The position numbers and the translations under genes were made by a program. The notes below the pieces were generated by a model. It made no database searches. It saw only the letters and a program-made list of their open reading frames with translations, and was not told the origin of the DNA. DNA of 64,000 nt, taken from positions 2,761,796-2,825,795 of the forward strand of contig NZ_FOXJ01000001.1 of the NCBI RefSeq assembly GCF_900115685.1. Direction: 5' to 3'. This DNA comes from Variovorax sp. 770b2 (GTDB taxonomy: Bacteria > Pseudomonadota > Gammaproteobacteria > Burkholderiales > Burkholderiaceae_C). Below are positions 17,913 to 29,868 of this stretch, in pieces (position 1 is the stretch's first letter; each line of letters starts with the position of its first letter).

Positions 17913-18440
17913 ATGGCAGCGACAGGATGGCTGGGACTCACGTCCCTGGGCAGTGTTCACACCGCGATCAGCCTGATCGCCGTCTTCGCGGGGATCGTCG
18001 CCCTGCTGCGCTACAAGGAAATCACCCTGCGCACCGGATGGGGCCAGGTCTTCGTCTGGACCACCGTCCTCACCTGCCTGACCGGCTTCGGCATCTTCCA
18101 GCACGGCGGCTTCGGCAAGCCGCATGTGCTGGGCATCGTGACGCTGCTCGCGCTCGCCGCGGGTGCGCTGGCCGGCCGGGGCCGCCTCGGGAAGAACTCG
18201 CGCTACATCGAGGCCGTCGCCTATTCGGCCAGCTTTCTCTTTCACTGGATCCCGGCCTTCACCGAGACGCTGACGCGGCTTCCGCTGGGCGCGCCGCTGC
18301 TGGCGGATGCCGAGGCGCCCGAGCTGAAGGCGATCACCGGCGTGCTGTTCGTGCTGTACATCGCGGGCGTGGCGCTGCAGATCAGGCGGCTGCGCGGCGG
18401 CAGCCCGGTCAGTCCCGCACAGGTCCCCGCAAGTTCTTGA
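17913..18440 (+). CDS. Conserved membrane protein of unknown function
   Basis: 175 residues, starting at ATG 17913 with GAGGAG 6 bases upstream. Five hydrophobic helices are visible (VHTAISLIAVFAGIVALL, VFVWTTVLTCLTGFGIF, VLGIVTLLALAAGALAG, EAVAYSASFLFHWIPAF, ITGVLFVLYIAGVALQI). No catalytic motif is recognised. A single His (H near FHWIPAF) and HGGFGKPH stand out. The 3' end overlaps the convergent arfB gene by 32 bases. Confidence 0.7.
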   Translation: MAATGWLGLTSLGSVHTAISLIAVFAGIVALLRYKEITLRTGWGQVFVWTTVLTCLTGFGIFQHGGFGKPHVLGIVTLLALAAGALAGRGRLGKNSRYIEAVAYSASFLFHWIPAFTETLTRLPLGAPLLADAEAPELKAITGVLFVLYIAGVALQIRRLRGGSPVSPAQVPASS

Positions 18441-18816
18441 TCTGCGCGCGCTGGCTCTTGCCTTCGAGCCGGCGCTGCTTGGAACCATAGGTCGGCTTGG
18501 TGGCGCGCCGCACGCGCGGCGGCGTGGCCACGGTGTCGATCACCGCCTGCAGGCGCGCGAGCGCGTCGGCGCGGTTCATCTCCTGCGTGCGGTGCTGCTG
18601 CGCCTTGAGCACGAAGACGCCCTCCTGCGTGATGCGGCTGTCGCGCAGCGCGAGCAGCCGCTCCTTCACGTCGGCGGGCAATGAGCTTGCGGGAATGTCG
18701 TAGCGCAGGTGGATCGCGCTCGAGACCTTGTTGACGTTCTGTCCGCCCGCGCCCTGCGCCCGGATGGCGCTGATCTCGACTTCGTCGGGATCGATCAGGA
18801 GGGGTGGGCGGAGCAT
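18409..18816 (-). CDS. arfB: Alternative ribosome-rescue factor ArfB (peptidyl-tRNA hydrolase)
   Basis: 135 residues from ATG 18816. It has the GGQ loop (GAGGQNVNKV, Q26) that cleaves peptidyl-tRNA on stalled ribosomes, and the basic C-terminal tail (RRLEGKSQRAQIKNLRG) that enters the empty mRNA channel. It lacks the codon-recognition domains of release factors, as expected for ArfB (YaeJ). It frees ribosomes stuck on truncated mRNA. It shares its last bases with a convergent membrane-protein gene. Confidence 0.93.
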   Translation of the reverse strand: MLRPPLLIDPDEVEISAIRAQGAGGQNVNKVSSAIHLRYDIPASSLPADVKERLLALRDSRITQEGVFVLKAQQHRTQEMNRADALARLQAVIDTVATPPRVRRATKPTYGSKQRRLEGKSQRAQIKNLRGPVRD

Positions 18817-18859
18817 GAAGGCGAGTGTGCCTTCAAACGCGTGCGACGACGGCGAAGGG

Positions 18860-19204
18860 TCAGCCGCGCGAGACCGGCTTCGGCGCAACGTCGGTCACGT
18901 CGCTGGCGTTGCCGCGGATGCGCTCGGGGCGCACCACCGATTCACCGCGCGCACGCGCGTTGGTGACATCGGCGGCGGTGGGTTCGGCCGGATTTGCCGC
19001 ATTGCGAAACCGGTCGAAGCCCGAGCGGGGGTTGAAGCGCCCGCCCATCGAAGCCATCCATGGCGTCACGGGCTTGCCCGTGAGACGGCCCCAGGCGTAG
19101 CGCACACCCCACACAGCCGCCAGCAGCATGACCGCGACAGCCAGGCTGGCCGCGAACACCAGCCCCAGGAGCAGAAGAATGACGCGAAGAATGAAGTTCA
19201 TCAT
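18860..19204 (-). CDS. Small membrane protein of unknown function
   Basis: 114 residues. The first 40 residues hold one long hydrophobic segment (ILRVILLLLGLVFAASLAV and on); the rest is polar and Arg-rich. No recognised domain. The gene starts 7 bases after the clpB stop on the same strand, so it may be read through from clpB. An ATG pair at the start makes M1 or M2 possible. Confidence 0.65.
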   Translation of the reverse strand: MMNFILRVILLLLGLVFAASLAVAVMLLAAVWGVRYAWGRLTGKPVTPWMASMGGRFNPRSGFDRFRNAANPAEPTAADVTNARARGESVVRPERIRGNASDVTDVAPKPVSRG

Positions 19205-19210
19205 CCGACT

Positions 19211-21832
<2,622 letters not shown>

Positions 21833-21851
21833 GGTGGTATTCCTGCATCCA

Positions 21852-21879
21852 AAATAGGGCCGTTCGGGCACGATTCAAG
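21852..21879 (-). promoter_or_regulatory. Sigma-32 heat-shock promoter of clpB
   Basis: On the minus strand CTTGAA (21874-21879) is followed 14 bases later by CCCTATTT (21852-21859), close to the sigma-32 consensus CTTGAAA and CCCCATNT. The ATG of clpB is 20 bases further on. Confidence 0.75.
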
Positions 21880-21977
21880 GTTGTAGATCGGGCCCGCGCC
21901 GTGGGCACGGGTATTGCACGGTGCCCTGCACCTTCTTGCCGTAGGCATTTCTCTCTTTCTCTCGAATGGAGTCGATC

Positions 21978-22973
21978 ATGGTTTTTTCAATGCAGCGCGT
22001 CCAGCCGGTGCGCCGCGCGCTCAGCGTGGGTCTCTTTGCGGCCGCCATGGGCCTGTCCGGCCTCGCGCAGGCCCAGAGCGGCACGCCGATCCGCATCCTG
22101 GTCGGCTTTCCCGCCGGCGCAGGCACCGACGCCATCGCGCGCACCCTGGGCGAAAAGCTCAAGGACGTGCTGGGCGTGCCGGTGGTGGTCGAGAACCGCG
22201 CCGGCGCGGGCGGGCAGATCGCCGCGACGGTGCTGAAATCGTCGCCCGCCGACGGCCACACGCTGTTCCTCTCGCACGACCACACCATCTCGATCCTGCC
22301 GCAGGTGGTGAAGAACCCGGGCTTCAACCCCGCCACCGACTTCGTGCCCGTGGCCGGCTTCGCCACCTTCGCCAACGTGCTGGCCGTCTCGGGCGGCACG
22401 CCCGCCAAGAGCATCGACGAGTACGTGAAATGGGTTCGCACGGCCAAGGGCGGCAAGGAGACCATCGGCATCCCCGCGCCTGCGTCGATTCCTGAATTCC
22501 TCGTGAAGATGATCTCGGACAAGTACAAGATCGACGTGCAGCCCGCGCCCTACCGCGGCAGCGCCCCGATGACGGCCGACATGCTGGGCAACCAGATCAC
22601 CGCGGGCATCGCGTCGGTGCCGGACTTCATCGAGAACCACAAGGCAGGCAAGGTGCGCATCGTGGCCTCCATCGGCGCCAAGCGCCAGGCGGTGATTCCG
22701 AACGTGCCGACCTTCACCGAGCTGGGCTTCGCGAACCTGGAAGACCTGCCCTACTACGGCATCTTCGCGCCGGTGGGCACGCCGCAGCCGATCATCGACA
22801 AGTACGGCGATGCGCTGCAGAAAGTGCTGGCGATGCCCGACGTGAAGCAGAAGCTCACGACGATGGGGCTGACGGTCGGCTACGAGTCGCAGGGCCAGTT
22901 CGCGGGCCGCGTGCGCACGTACACGCAGACCTGGGAACGGATCATCCAGGCCAGCGGCTTCAAGCCGCTTTAA
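21978..22973 (+). CDS. Tripartite tricarboxylate transporter substrate-binding protein (Bug family)
   Basis: 331 residues from ATG 21978, which has GGAG 6 bases upstream; ATG 21966 would overlap that site. It has a signal peptide (ALSVGLFAAAMGLSGLAQAQ) and the Bug-family motifs PIRILVGFPAGAGTDAIAR and VVVENRAGAGG. Periplasmic binding protein for a carboxylate or small acid. No membrane TctAB partner genes are nearby, as is common for this family in Burkholderiales. It converges on moaE with stop codons overlapping. Confidence 0.92.
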   Translation: MVFSMQRVQPVRRALSVGLFAAAMGLSGLAQAQSGTPIRILVGFPAGAGTDAIARTLGEKLKDVLGVPVVVENRAGAGGQIAATVLKSSPADGHTLFLSHDHTISILPQVVKNPGFNPATDFVPVAGFATFANVLAVSGGTPAKSIDEYVKWVRTAKGGKETIGIPAPASIPEFLVKMISDKYKIDVQPAPYRGSAPMTADMLGNQITAGIASVPDFIENHKAGKVRIVASIGAKRQAVIPNVPTFTELGFANLEDLPYYGIFAPVGTPQPIIDKYGDALQKVLAMPDVKQKLTTMGLTVGYESQGQFAGRVRTYTQTWERIIQASGFKPL

Positions 22974-23446
22974 GCGTTCGGGGCGCTGATGCCCCAGCGC
23001 GCCAAGGCCGCGTCGTCGCTGACGCGCGCATCGACCCAGCGGGCGCCTTCGGGCGTCTGTTCTTTTTTCCAGAACGGGGCCTGGGTCTTCAGGTAATCCA
23101 TCAGGAACTCGCAGGCCTCGAAGCTCTGGCCGCGGTGGGCCGAGACCACCGCCACCATCATGATCTGGTCGAGCGGCTGCAGAAGACCGACGCGGTGGAT
23201 CACGCGAGCGCCCAGGATGTCGAAGCGCCTGTGGGCCTCGTCGATCATGGCTTCGATGGCCTTCTCGGTCATGCCCGGGTAGTGCTCCAGCTCCATCGAG
23301 GCGACGGTGCTGCCGTCGTTGCGGTCCCTCACGGTGCCGATGAAGCTGCAGACGGCGCCCACGCGCTTGTCGCCGGCGCGCAACGTGGCGACCTCGTGGC
23401 TTAAGTCGAAATCACCCGTCTGGATCGAAACACGCGCAACGCTCAT
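22970..23446 (-). CDS. moaE: Molybdopterin synthase catalytic subunit MoaE
   Basis: 158 residues from ATG 23446. Conserved MoaE segments are present: CSFIGTVRDRNDG, LEHYPGM, and VVSAHRGQSFEACEFLMDYLK followed by APFWKKE, which contains the catalytic Lys. With MoaD it puts two sulfurs onto precursor Z to make molybdopterin. moaD and moeA lie about 1.1 kb further on; a DapA-family gene on the other strand sits between. Confidence 0.95.
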   Translation of the reverse strand: MSVARVSIQTGDFDLSHEVATLRAGDKRVGAVCSFIGTVRDRNDGSTVASMELEHYPGMTEKAIEAMIDEAHRRFDILGARVIHRVGLLQPLDQIMMVAVVSAHRGQSFEACEFLMDYLKTQAPFWKKEQTPEGARWVDARVSDDAALARWGISAPNA

Positions 23447-23585
23447 GTCCGGATTGTGGCATCGCGCTAGACTGCGACGATGCCTTGCCTCGCCACGCTC
23501 TCCACGGTGCTTTCGCACCCCGAGAGCCGTTGCGCGCGCCAGGGCAGCAAAGCCAAAAAACCAAAGCTCGTCTGACCGGAGCTGC

Positions 23586-23614
23586 GGTTCCGTCGTCGGA
23601 TGAGCGACGGAACC
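23586..23614 (+). repeat. Perfect 10-bp inverted repeat in the leader of the dapA-family gene
   Basis: GGTTCCGTCG (23586-23595) and CGACGGAACC (23605-23614) are exact reverse complements around a 9-base loop. No U-tract follows, so it is not an ordinary terminator. It lies 83 bases before the GTG start of the dapA-family gene and could be an operator or mRNA hairpin. Confidence 0.5.
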
Positions 23615-23697
23615 TGCCCAAGGCTTTGACCCTGCATGGTTGTGCGCGCATCGGACGGTGGTTCTTTCCATCGGTTGATTCCTGAAAGGAAACCTGC

Positions 23698-24594
23698 GTG
23701 CCACAACAACAGCCCTCCTCCCCCACCCCCGATTTCTCGGGCCTCTGGATTCCACTCGTCACCCCGTTCCGCGACGGCGCGCTCGACCATGCCGCCCTCA
23801 CCGCGCTGACCCGGCGCCTTGCCGCCGACGGCGTGGCCGGCTTCGTGGTCTGCGGCTCGACCGGCGAAGCCGCCGCGCTCGACGAGGCGGAGCAGCTGGC
23901 ATCGCTGGACACGGTACTGGCTGCTGCCGGTGGCCTGCCGGTCGTCATGGGCCTCTCGGGCTATCACCTGGGCAAGACGACGGCCTGGGTGCGCAAGCTC
24001 TCGGAACGGCCGCTCGCGGGCCTGCTGGTGCCCGCGCCGCACTACATCCGCCCGTCGCAGGCGGGCCTCCTCGAATGGTTCCGCGCGATCGCCGATGCCA
24101 GCGCGGTGCCGGTGCTGATCTACGACATCCCCTACCGCACCGGTGCCACCCTCTCGCGCGAGACGCTGCTCGCACTCGCCGCGCACCCGCGCATCCAGGG
24201 CATCAAGGACTGCGGCGGCGACATGGCCAAGACGCGCGCCCTGATCGCCGACGGCCGGCTGCAGGTGCTGTCGGGCGAAGACCACCAGATCTTCTCGACG
24301 GTGGCCGAAGGCGGCGTGGGCGCCATCGCAGCGAGCGGGCATGTGCAGACGAAGCGCTTCGTGCAGGTGCTGCGCCTCCTGGCCGACAACCGCGTGGCCG
24401 AAGCGCGCGCCGAATGGCAGCCGCTTCAGCCGCTGATCGAGATGCTGTTCGCCGAATCGAACCCCGGCCCCTTGAAGGCGCTGCTGGCCCATGGCGGCGC
24501 GATGCGCGACGAGTTGCGCTCGCCGATGACGCGCGCCTCCGAGGACCTGCGCGAGCGCCTGGTGGCGCTGGACGCGCGGCTCAGCCGCCCGTAA
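23698..24594 (+). CDS. DapA-family aldolase (4-hydroxy-tetrahydrodipicolinate synthase-like)
   Basis: 298 residues from GTG 23698, with GAAAGGA about 8 bases upstream. TIM-barrel lyase of the N-acetylneuraminate lyase/DHDPS group: GSTGEAAALD, the YDIPYRTG segment with catalytic Tyr, and GIKDCGGD with the Schiff-base Lys. The length fits DapA (lysine/diaminopimelate synthesis), but other pyruvate-dependent aldolases share this pattern. A second, housekeeping dapA elsewhere cannot be excluded. The 3' end overlaps the convergent moaD by 14 bases. Confidence 0.85.
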   Translation: MPQQQPSSPTPDFSGLWIPLVTPFRDGALDHAALTALTRRLAADGVAGFVVCGSTGEAAALDEAEQLASLDTVLAAAGGLPVVMGLSGYHLGKTTAWVRKLSERPLAGLLVPAPHYIRPSQAGLLEWFRAIADASAVPVLIYDIPYRTGATLSRETLLALAAHPRIQGIKDCGGDMAKTRALIADGRLQVLSGEDHQIFSTVAEGGVGAIAASGHVQTKRFVQVLRLLADNRVAEARAEWQPLQPLIEMLFAESNPGPLKALLAHGGAMRDELRSPMTRASEDLRERLVALDARLSRP

Positions 24595-24832
24595 CCGGCG
24601 GGAAGAACGCGACCTCGCAGCCTTCGTGCAGGGCTGCGGCCTCGTCGCTCATGACCTGGTCGAGCGCCATGCGCACCGCCCTGCCGCGCGCAAGGGCCGT
24701 GGCGTGCGCTCCGCCGCGCGCGATCAGTTCGTCGCGCAGCGCGGCGAGCGTTTCGGCGCGGGTGTCGACGGTTTCGTTGCTGCTGGAAAGCGCCTCGCGC
24801 ACCGAGGCGAAGTAACGGATCTGGACCTTCAT
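24581..24832 (-). CDS. moaD: Molybdopterin synthase sulfur carrier MoaD
   Basis: 83 residues, beta-grasp fold, ending in Thr-Gly-Gly. The C-terminal GG is thiocarboxylated and hands sulfur to MoaE. Segments KVQIRYFASVREAL and EVAFFPPVTGG are typical. Located 7 bases after the moeA stop, likely the same transcript. Confidence 0.93.
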   Translation of the reverse strand: MKVQIRYFASVREALSSSNETVDTRAETLAALRDELIARGGAHATALARGRAVRMALDQVMSDEAAALHEGCEVAFFPPVTGG

Positions 24833-24839
24833 GGGTATG

Positions 24840-26126
24840 TCAGGCGAGCAGCGAGGCGAAGGGAATGAAGTTCACGGTGTCGCCCGACTTGATCGTCTGG
24901 CCCGAGGGGTTGTCGACCACGCCGTCGCCCCAGACCATCGAGGTCAGCACGCCTGAACTCTGGTTGGCGAACAGGTCGAGCCCGCCCGCGGCGTTGCGCC
25001 GTGCGCGCAGGAACTCGCGGCGCTTGTCGGCACGCGGCCAGTCGAAATCGGCGCGCATCTGCACGGCCTCGGGCGTCACGCGGTCGGCGCCCTGCAGCGT
25101 CAGCAGGAAAGGCCGCACGAGCATCAGGAAGGTGAGGAAGCTCGACACCGGATTGCCGGGCAGCCCCGTCACGTGGCACACGCCCTGCCCGCTGCTGCGC
25201 GCGATGGAGCCGTAGGCGAAGGGCTTGCCGGGCTTCATCGACAGCGACCACAGCTGCAGCTCGCCGAGCGTCTGCAGCGCGGCGCGGATGTGGTCTTCTT
25301 CCCCGACGGAGACACCGCCGGTCGTGATGATCAGGTCGCTCGCCTCGGCCGCGTCGCGCAGTGCCGCGATGGTGGTCTCGCGGTTGTCGGGCACGATGCC
25401 CAGGTCGTTCACCTCGCAGCCCAGCCGGTGCAGCAGGGCGCGCATGAAGAAGCGGTTGGAGTTGTAGATCGCGCCGGGCTTCATCGCATCGGGTGCGACC
25501 TCGCCGGGCATCACCAGTTCGTCGCCGGTGGAGAGCATCGCCACGCGCGGCTTGCGGGCGACCTGCAGCTTGTGGAAGCCGACGCTGGCCGCAAGGCCCA
25601 GTGCGGCGGGCGTGAGGCGTTCGCCCTTCTTCAGCACGATGTCGCCCGAGGCCACGTCCTCGCCCGCGCGGCGGACCCATTGGCCGGCCGCCGGAACGAT
25701 CGCGATGCGCACCGAGCCCAGGCCGCCTTCCTGCGGCGTGGCGCTGGTGTCTTCCTGCATCACGACGGCATCGGCGCCCTCGGGAATCTGCGCGCCGGTG
25801 AAGATGCGCGCCGCGGTGCCGGCCGCCAGCGGCGTGCCGACGGTGCCCGCGGGAATGCGCTGCGTCACCTGGAGCACGGCGCCGGGCGTGGCGCAGTCGG
25901 CTGCGCGCACCGCATAGCCGTCCATCGCGCTGTTGTCGCGCGGCGGCACGGTGAGGCCGGAGACGACGTCCTGCGCGAGCACGCGACCATCGGCATCGAA
26001 AGTGACGACGCTCTCGTCGGGAAGCCTCGGCACGGCCTTGGCCAGCAATTGCGCGACGGCCTCGTCCAGGGGCATCAGCGGAGGCCGCGCGTTGGACGCG
26101 GAGAACGGAACGGGTGTGTCAGCCAT
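24840..26126 (-). CDS. moeA: Molybdopterin molybdotransferase MoeA
   Basis: 428 residues from ATG 26126, overlapping the end of mobB. Contains PPRDNSAMDGYAVRAAD, DAVVMQED, and VGEEDHIRAAL after ITTGGVSV, all MoeA landmarks. It inserts molybdate into adenylylated molybdopterin. Upstream mobB and downstream moaD form one cofactor operon. Confidence 0.95.
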   Translation of the reverse strand: MADTPVPFSASNARPPLMPLDEAVAQLLAKAVPRLPDESVVTFDADGRVLAQDVVSGLTVPPRDNSAMDGYAVRAADCATPGAVLQVTQRIPAGTVGTPLAAGTAARIFTGAQIPEGADAVVMQEDTSATPQEGGLGSVRIAIVPAAGQWVRRAGEDVASGDIVLKKGERLTPAALGLAASVGFHKLQVARKPRVAMLSTGDELVMPGEVAPDAMKPGAIYNSNRFFMRALLHRLGCEVNDLGIVPDNRETTIAALRDAAEASDLIITTGGVSVGEEDHIRAALQTLGELQLWSLSMKPGKPFAYGSIARSSGQGVCHVTGLPGNPVSSFLTFLMLVRPFLLTLQGADRVTPEAVQMRADFDWPRADKRREFLRARRNAAGGLDLFANQSSGVLTSMVWGDGVVDNPSGQTIKSGDTVNFIPFASLLA

Positions 26127-26664
26127 GGTGTTCCGGGTTGTACTCGAAGCGCTCGCCATTGGCGATGAGCCACTGCGCGATGGCCTCGGCGTCGTTGAGG
26201 TCGAAGACCGGCCGCTCGGTCGCCGAAGGCAGGCTGGCCGGGTCGTCCGTGGCGACGGCGGTGACGAAGGGATCGTCGATGTAGAGCACCGGCCGCGATG
26301 GCTCGCCGCCCTCGGGTCGGCGCCAGATTTCGATCTTCAGCACGTCGCTGTGCCGGAAGCCCTCGACCAGCACCCAGTCGGCGGCCGGGTGCACCTCGGC
26401 CAGCAGCTGGTGCACGTCCAGTTCGACCGGGATCTCGAATTCGCGCATCACCGCCAGTCGCTTGTCGGAAGCGACGACCACCTCGAAGGCGCCGGCCTCG
26501 CGGTGGCGGTAAGTGTCCTTGCCGGGATGGTCGATGTCGAACTTGTGGTGCGCGTGCTTGACCACCGAGACGCGCTTTTCGAGCCGCTTGAGCGCCGGGA
26601 TCAGCCGCTCCAGGAGCGTGGTCTTGCCCGCGCCCGAATAGCCGGCGAAACCGACGACCTTCAT
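26119..26664 (-). CDS. mobB: Molybdopterin-guanine dinucleotide biosynthesis protein MobB
   Basis: 181 residues. Walker A GYSGAGKTTLLE at residues 8-19 and KHAHHKFDIDHPGKDTYRHR mark MobB, a GTP-binding helper for guanylation of molybdopterin. It starts 18 bases after thrC ends and its stop overlaps the start of moeA. Confidence 0.94.
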   Translation of the reverse strand: MKVVGFAGYSGAGKTTLLERLIPALKRLEKRVSVVKHAHHKFDIDHPGKDTYRHREAGAFEVVVASDKRLAVMREFEIPVELDVHQLLAEVHPAADWVLVEGFRHSDVLKIEIWRRPEGGEPSRPVLYIDDPFVTAVATDDPASLPSATERPVFDLNDAEAIAQWLIANGERFEYNPEHHG

Positions 26665-26682
26665 GCCCAGGCCCCGCTGCGA

Positions 26683-28098
26683 TCAGTCACAGTTCTGGGC
26701 GATGTAGGCCTTCACGGCCTCGGCGTCCGCCGGCAGCTTGACCACGCGCTTGGGCAGCGCCTCGATGCCTTCGAACTTCGCGGGCCGGTCGGGCTCGTGG
26801 CCCAGGGCCTCGACGATCGTGGCGGCGAACTTGATCGGCAGCGCCGTCTCGAGCACCACCATCGGCACGCCGGGCACGAGGAATTCGCGCGCGGCCTTCA
26901 GGCCATCGGCCGTGTGCGGATCGACCAGCGTGGCGAAGCGCTTCTCGGTGTCGCGGATGGTGGCGAGGCGATCGGCATGCGTGCTGCGGCTGCTCTGGAA
27001 GCCGAAGCGTTCGGCGGCCTGCTTGAAAGCAGGGTCGGCGCTCAGGTCGAAGCGGCCTTCCAGGCCCAGGTCTTCGACGAACAGCTTGCGCAGCTTGCCG
27101 GCGTCGCGGCCCACCAGGTCGAACACGAAGCGCTCGAAGTTGCTGGCCTTGCTGATGTCCATCGAGGGACTGGAGGTCTCGTGCGTGTCGGCCGCGCCGC
27201 GCACGCGGTAGATGCCGGTGCGGAAGAACTCATCGAGCACGTCGTTCTCGTTGGTGGCGACCACCAGTGTCTGGATCGGCAGGCCCATCATGCGCGCCAC
27301 ATGGCCGGCGCAGACATTGCCGAAGTTGCCCGAGGGCACGGCGAAGCTCACCGGCTTGTCGTTGCTGGCCGTGGCCTGGAAGTAGCCGGCGAAGTAATAG
27401 ACGACCTGCGCCAGCAGCCGCGCCCAGTTGATCGAGTTGACTGTGCCGATGCGGTACTTGCGCTTGAAGCCCAGGTCGTTGGACACCGCCTTCACGATGT
27501 CCTGGCAATCGTCGAACACGCCGGTGATGGCGATGTTGTGGATGTTCTCGTCCTGCAGGCTGAACATCTGCGCCTGCTGGAACGGGCTCATGCGGCCGTC
27601 CGGCGAGGTCATGAACACGCGCACGCCCTTCTTGCCGCGCATGGCGTATTCGGCGGCACTCCCGGTGTCGCCGCTGGTGGCGCCCAGGATGTTGAGCTCG
27701 GCGCCGCGGCGGGTCAGTTCGTACTCGAACAGGTTGCCCAGCAGCTGCATCGCCATGTCCTTGAAGGCCAGCGTGGGGCCGTTGGACAGGGCTTCGATGT
27801 ACACGCCGTCTTCGAGCTCGCGCAGCGGCACGATCTCGTCGGTGCCGAACACCTCGGCGGTGTAGGTCTTCGCGCAGATCGCCTTCAGGTCGGCCGGCGC
27901 GATGTCGTCGATGTAGAGCGAGAGGATCTCGAAGGCCAGTTCGGCGTAGGGCAGCTCGCGCCACTTGGCGAGCGTGGCGGTGTCGATCTGCGGGTAGGTT
28001 TCCGGCAGATACAGGCCGCCATCGGGCGCGAGCCCCTCGAGGAGGATTTCGCAGAAGCGCTTGCGGTCGGGGTGACCGCGGGTGCTCAAGTAGTTCAC
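26683..28098 (-). CDS. thrC: Threonine synthase
   Basis: 471 residues. PLP enzyme converting O-phosphohomoserine to threonine. The PLP Lys is in NGPTLAFKDMAMQLLGNL; GATSGDTGSAAEYA and VPSGNFGNVCAGH are the phosphate- and cofactor-binding loops. The start STRGHPDRKRFCEILLEGL is that of the long bacterial ThrC group. It follows hom and a small membrane protein on one transcript. Confidence 0.96.
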   Translation of the reverse strand: MNYLSTRGHPDRKRFCEILLEGLAPDGGLYLPETYPQIDTATLAKWRELPYAELAFEILSLYIDDIAPADLKAICAKTYTAEVFGTDEIVPLRELEDGVYIEALSNGPTLAFKDMAMQLLGNLFEYELTRRGAELNILGATSGDTGSAAEYAMRGKKGVRVFMTSPDGRMSPFQQAQMFSLQDENIHNIAITGVFDDCQDIVKAVSNDLGFKRKYRIGTVNSINWARLLAQVVYYFAGYFQATASNDKPVSFAVPSGNFGNVCAGHVARMMGLPIQTLVVATNENDVLDEFFRTGIYRVRGAADTHETSSPSMDISKASNFERFVFDLVGRDAGKLRKLFVEDLGLEGRFDLSADPAFKQAAERFGFQSSRSTHADRLATIRDTEKRFATLVDPHTADGLKAAREFLVPGVPMVVLETALPIKFAATIVEALGHEPDRPAKFEGIEALPKRVVKLPADAEAVKAYIAQNCD

Positions 28099-28107
28099 AG
28101 GATATTC

Positions 28108-28422
28108 CTAGAGACCGATTCCATAGTGGCGGATGTCAAGCCAGAAGCGAGAGCCGATCAACGCCAGCATGCCGAAGAAAAGAACGACGTAGTGCAATGC
28201 CCGGTACTCGACATTGTCCGTCGCATCGAGCGCGCCGAAGTACGCCCAGGCCGCCAGGAAGCTGCCCGCCGCGTTGAGCGCGAGCTGCCACCAGCCGAGG
28301 CTGGCGAACAGCGCCAGCGTGACCAGCACCGCGAACCAGAACGCAAGGTGCCAGCGCGGAAGCTCCACATGCGCGAAGCGGAGCAGCCCGACCAGCGCGA
28401 AGGTGGCGATCAGCGTGGGCAC
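28108..28422 (-). CDS. Small membrane protein between hom and thrC
   Basis: 104 residues, almost wholly hydrophobic: about four helices (TLIATFALVGLLRFAHVEL, WHLAFWFAVLVTLALFAS, LALNAAGSFLAAWAYFGAL, LHYVVLFFGMLALIGSRF). I do not recognise a family. It lies 9 bases before the thrC start and about 18 after the hom stop, so it is probably co-transcribed with them. Confidence 0.65.
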   Translation of the reverse strand: MPTLIATFALVGLLRFAHVELPRWHLAFWFAVLVTLALFASLGWWQLALNAAGSFLAAWAYFGALDATDNVEYRALHYVVLFFGMLALIGSRFWLDIRHYGIGL

Positions 28423-28440
28423 ACCGGCGTTCCATGACGA

Positions 28441-29775
<1,335 letters not shown>

Positions 29776-29868
29776 TGGGAGAGTCGCGCTCATGGCGTGG
29801 ATGGTTTGAATGGGGCGGGCTTCAGTCATCGCCGGCGCGGCCACGGCGCGCGCCGTGGCCAGCGGTTT

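Noticed and set aside
23447..23697. 251-base gap between moaE and the dapA-family gene
   Set aside because: Apart from the inverted repeat at 23586 no gene, tRNA or riboswitch pattern is seen.
25933..28437. Long plus-strand open frame opposite mobB and thrC
   Set aside because: Shadow of genuine minus-strand genes; no motifs.
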